Positions 60,201 to 64,000 of a stretch of DNA of 64,000 nt are shown here, piece after piece; positions within the stretch are counted from its first letter, which is position 1; each line of letters begins with the position of its first letter. This DNA is from Paludibacteraceae bacterium (GTDB lineage Bacteria; Bacteroidota; Bacteroidia; Bacteroidales; Paludibacteraceae): assembly GCA_017527905.1 (NCBI GenBank), contig JAFXPK010000005.1:1-64000 (forward strand). The letters are read 5' to 3'. The notes beneath the pieces are model-generated. The model made no database searches. It was not told the origin of the DNA and saw nothing but the letters and a program-made list of their open reading frames with translations. The position numbers and the translations under genes are program-made.

Positions 60201-60872
60201 ATGGAAGAGAGTAAGAATGATAAAGTAAGTGTTCGATTCTATTGGGATAATCCGATGACGATTGACCAGATGTCGAATTTTGTTTACGATTTCTTGGTAG
60301 ATTTTGAAACAATTTCTCCAGTCTTGAAGGGTTGGTGTAATTTAGGGAAAAGAAGAAAGGATGCTCTAAGTAGGAAATTCGAAAATTCCCCAACGTACAT
60401 AAAAAAGTTATTGTTACGTTTTTATAAAAGAGACATGGATGAAAGAGAGTATAGTAACATAGGGTATACTATTTATCTTTATAAAGACAGAGAGGAAAAA
60501 CCGATGAATTTAGAGATCTCTTCTAATGATTTAGAAGGATATTTTACCGCACTATGTATATTTGAATATGTTGCCACAGATTTATTTGACACAGACACTT
60601 TATTGTCTATTTTGAGGTGTATGTTAAAACATTTTGAGCCAGACTATGGGTGTGTTCAAACATATAACTTAAGAAAAATGAAGGATGAAATAGGTAACTA
60701 TTTCGGATGGATATCCTACACACATAAAAAAGATTTGAAGTTAGGTGATGAATTTATTGTGGAGAAAGATGAGACAGGCGGTAGTTTGATATATTTGAAT
60801 CATACAGAGAAGTTTTATGATTACGATAAAGTGAATCAAATATTTGCACTTGGTGAGATTTTAACAAAATAA
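60201..60872 (+). CDS. Orphan immunity-like protein (Imm52-like)
   Basis: The 223-residue A/T-rich gene encodes a soluble protein whose start (VSVRFYWDNPMTIDQM), central PVLKGWCNLGKRRKDAL and distal NYFGWISYTHKK recall Imm52-type immunity proteins. The match is from general pattern and needs a profile search. No toxin gene is adjacent, so it would be an orphan that protects against toxins of neighbouring strains. Its composition differs clearly from the nearby chromosomal genes. Confidence 0.5.
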   Translation: MEESKNDKVSVRFYWDNPMTIDQMSNFVYDFLVDFETISPVLKGWCNLGKRRKDALSRKFENSPTYIKKLLLRFYKRDMDEREYSNIGYTIYLYKDREEKPMNLEISSNDLEGYFTALCIFEYVATDLFDTDTLLSILRCMLKHFEPDYGCVQTYNLRKMKDEIGNYFGWISYTHKKDLKLGDEFIVEKDETGGSLIYLNHTEKFYDYDKVNQIFALGEILTK

Positions 60873-60899
60873 TTATAATAGAATCCTCCCCGCTTTTTT

Positions 60900-61540
60900 T
60901 CATTCCATCCTCACATACTTCATGTACTCGTCGTAGGGGATGTATCGTCCGCCCATGCTCTTGAGGTGGGGGGTCTCCAGTTGGCAATCGATCATCACAC
61001 CGCCGTTTTGCTCAAACACTTTAGCCAGGAAGATCAGCGCCAGTTTGGATGCGCTTGGCACGAGGGAGAACATGCTCTCTCCGAAGAAACACCTTCCGAT
61101 GGTCACACCGTAGAGCCCGCCGACCAGCTTCTCCTCTTGGTCCCACACCTCGACGCTCGCCGCGAACCCCTGTTCGTGCAGCGCCGTGTATGCTTTCGTC
61201 ATGTCATCGCCTAGCCATGCCCCCTCCATCTCCTTGCGGAGGTCTCCGCAGTTCTTGATCACGGAGGCGAAGTCCTGATTGATCGTGACATGGTAGAGAC
61301 CCTTGTTCATCAATGTCCGCATGGAGTGCGACACGTGGATCTCGTCGGGGAAGATGACGAAGCGGTTCATCGGGCAGAACCATAGGATGTCCGAGTCGCG
61401 GAACGAGTACCATGGGAAGATACCATTCGAGTAGGCCAATAAGAGACGGTCGATGGAGAGGTCTCCGCCGATGGCGAAAAGTCCGTCCTCCTCTCCGTTC
61501 CGTGGGTCGGGGAACGCTATCTGTTCCGTCAGTTGGTAGA

Positions 61541-61544
<4 letters not shown>
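60900..61544 (-). CDS. aat: Leucyl/phenylalanyl-tRNA-protein transferase
   Basis: The 214-residue protein matches Aat: AFPDPRNGEEDGLFAIGGDLS, NGIFPWY, LWFCPM..R and GVMIDCQLETPHLKSMGGRYI. The enzyme adds Leu or Phe to N-terminal Lys or Arg, making N-degrons. The gene overlaps the end of clpA by four bases (ATGA), and clpS lies upstream of clpA, so the enzyme that marks substrates is coupled to the machinery that degrades them. Confidence 0.95.
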
Positions 61545-63811
<2,267 letters not shown>

Positions 63812-63812
63812 T

Positions 63813-64000
63813 TCAATCTAAAGGTTCACATGTAATTCTCAGGGGGAAACCTTCCGCCCTCGCCATCTTGGTGGCCTTCTCCATTTTTGTGACAGCCACG
63901 TCGCGTGAATAGACGCCAACTGTCGCGAGTTTCTTACGGTCCACCTCTATCGTCAGTCTTTCCGCCTCTGCTTTAGATTTGAAGAAAACAGTCATCAGGA
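63813..64000 (-). CDS. clpS: ClpS adaptor, partial (N-terminus beyond right edge)
   Basis: The visible C-terminal 62 residues match ClpS: VFFKSKAEAERLTIEVDRK, VGVYSRDVAVTKMEKATKMARAEGFPLRITCE. The N-terminal part with the substrate-binding residues is outside the window. ClpS recognises N-degrons and hands them to ClpA. The gene directly precedes clpA. Confidence 0.9.
   Translation of the reverse strand, partial: LMTVFFKSKAEAERLTIEVDRKKLATVGVYSRDVAVTKMEKATKMARAEGFPLRITCEPLD

Overview
The window reads as chromosome of an anaerobic, polysaccharide-degrading member of the Bacteroidales (gut or rumen type). The support is: many promoters of the Bacteroidota type (TAnnTTTG, often with TTTG/TTG about 19-21 bases upstream) and few purine-rich ribosome binding sites; an N-acyl-ornithine carbamoyltransferase of the Bacteroides type; a PorT-like type IX secretion (T9SS) protein plus several proteins with T9SS-like C-terminal tails; Bacteroidales VgrG and PAAR-like DUF4280 proteins; and xylan-active enzymes (CE4-GH11 and CE6-CBM6). 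The genus cannot be named from this sequence alone.

Layout. 1-2178: a large secreted deacetylase/xylanase running off the left edge. 2433-8475: an outer-membrane beta-barrel receptor, then a minus-strand MATE transporter / SpoIID-like / membrane-protein operon. 8960-10437: a coupled pair of secreted proteins, one an alpha/beta hydrolase. 10648-12349: N-acyl-ornithine carbamoyltransferase and a Bax-inhibitor-1-like protein. 12551-25420: the main accessory region, a type VI secretion (T6SS) tip-and-cargo island without T6SS structural genes. It holds VgrG, a Tle1-like lipase and putative lipoprotein immunity, a DUF4280 protein with an unknown toxin domain plus neighbour, a second DUF4280 protein carrying a DNA/RNA nuclease followed by SUKH-LRR and YezG-like immunity proteins, an orphan HNH-type toxin tail and a protein made of three immunity-like repeats. 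25517-27310: CE6-CBM6 acetylxylan esterase. 27463-33702: a surface polysaccharide operon (GT4, GT2, polymerase, ligase/polymerase, flippase). 33787-37592: UPF0340 protein, WbqC/aminotransferase-like pair, another glycosyltransferase. 37593-41557: a candidate small RNA or long 3' UTR, a secreted protein, a DEAD-box helicase and a YigZ protein. 41630-50911: four tandem paralogues with YD-like and cadherin-like repeats and T9SS-like tails. 51155: tRNA-Thr. 51335-60872: a metallopeptidase-like lipoprotein, a two-TM protein, a vWA coiled-coil protein, a PD-(D/E)XK-like protein, PCMD lipoprotein, two beta-barrels (one PorT) and an immunity-like orphan. 60900-64000: clpS-clpA-aat, an N-degron operon.

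Three processes dominate: secretion of glycan-degrading enzymes and surface proteins (probably by T9SS), contact-dependent competition through T6SS cargo with stacked immunity genes, and surface polysaccharide synthesis. The least understood parts are the unknown toxin at 17137-18594, the triplicated immunity-like protein at 24053-25420, and the four-gene surface family at 41630-50911.
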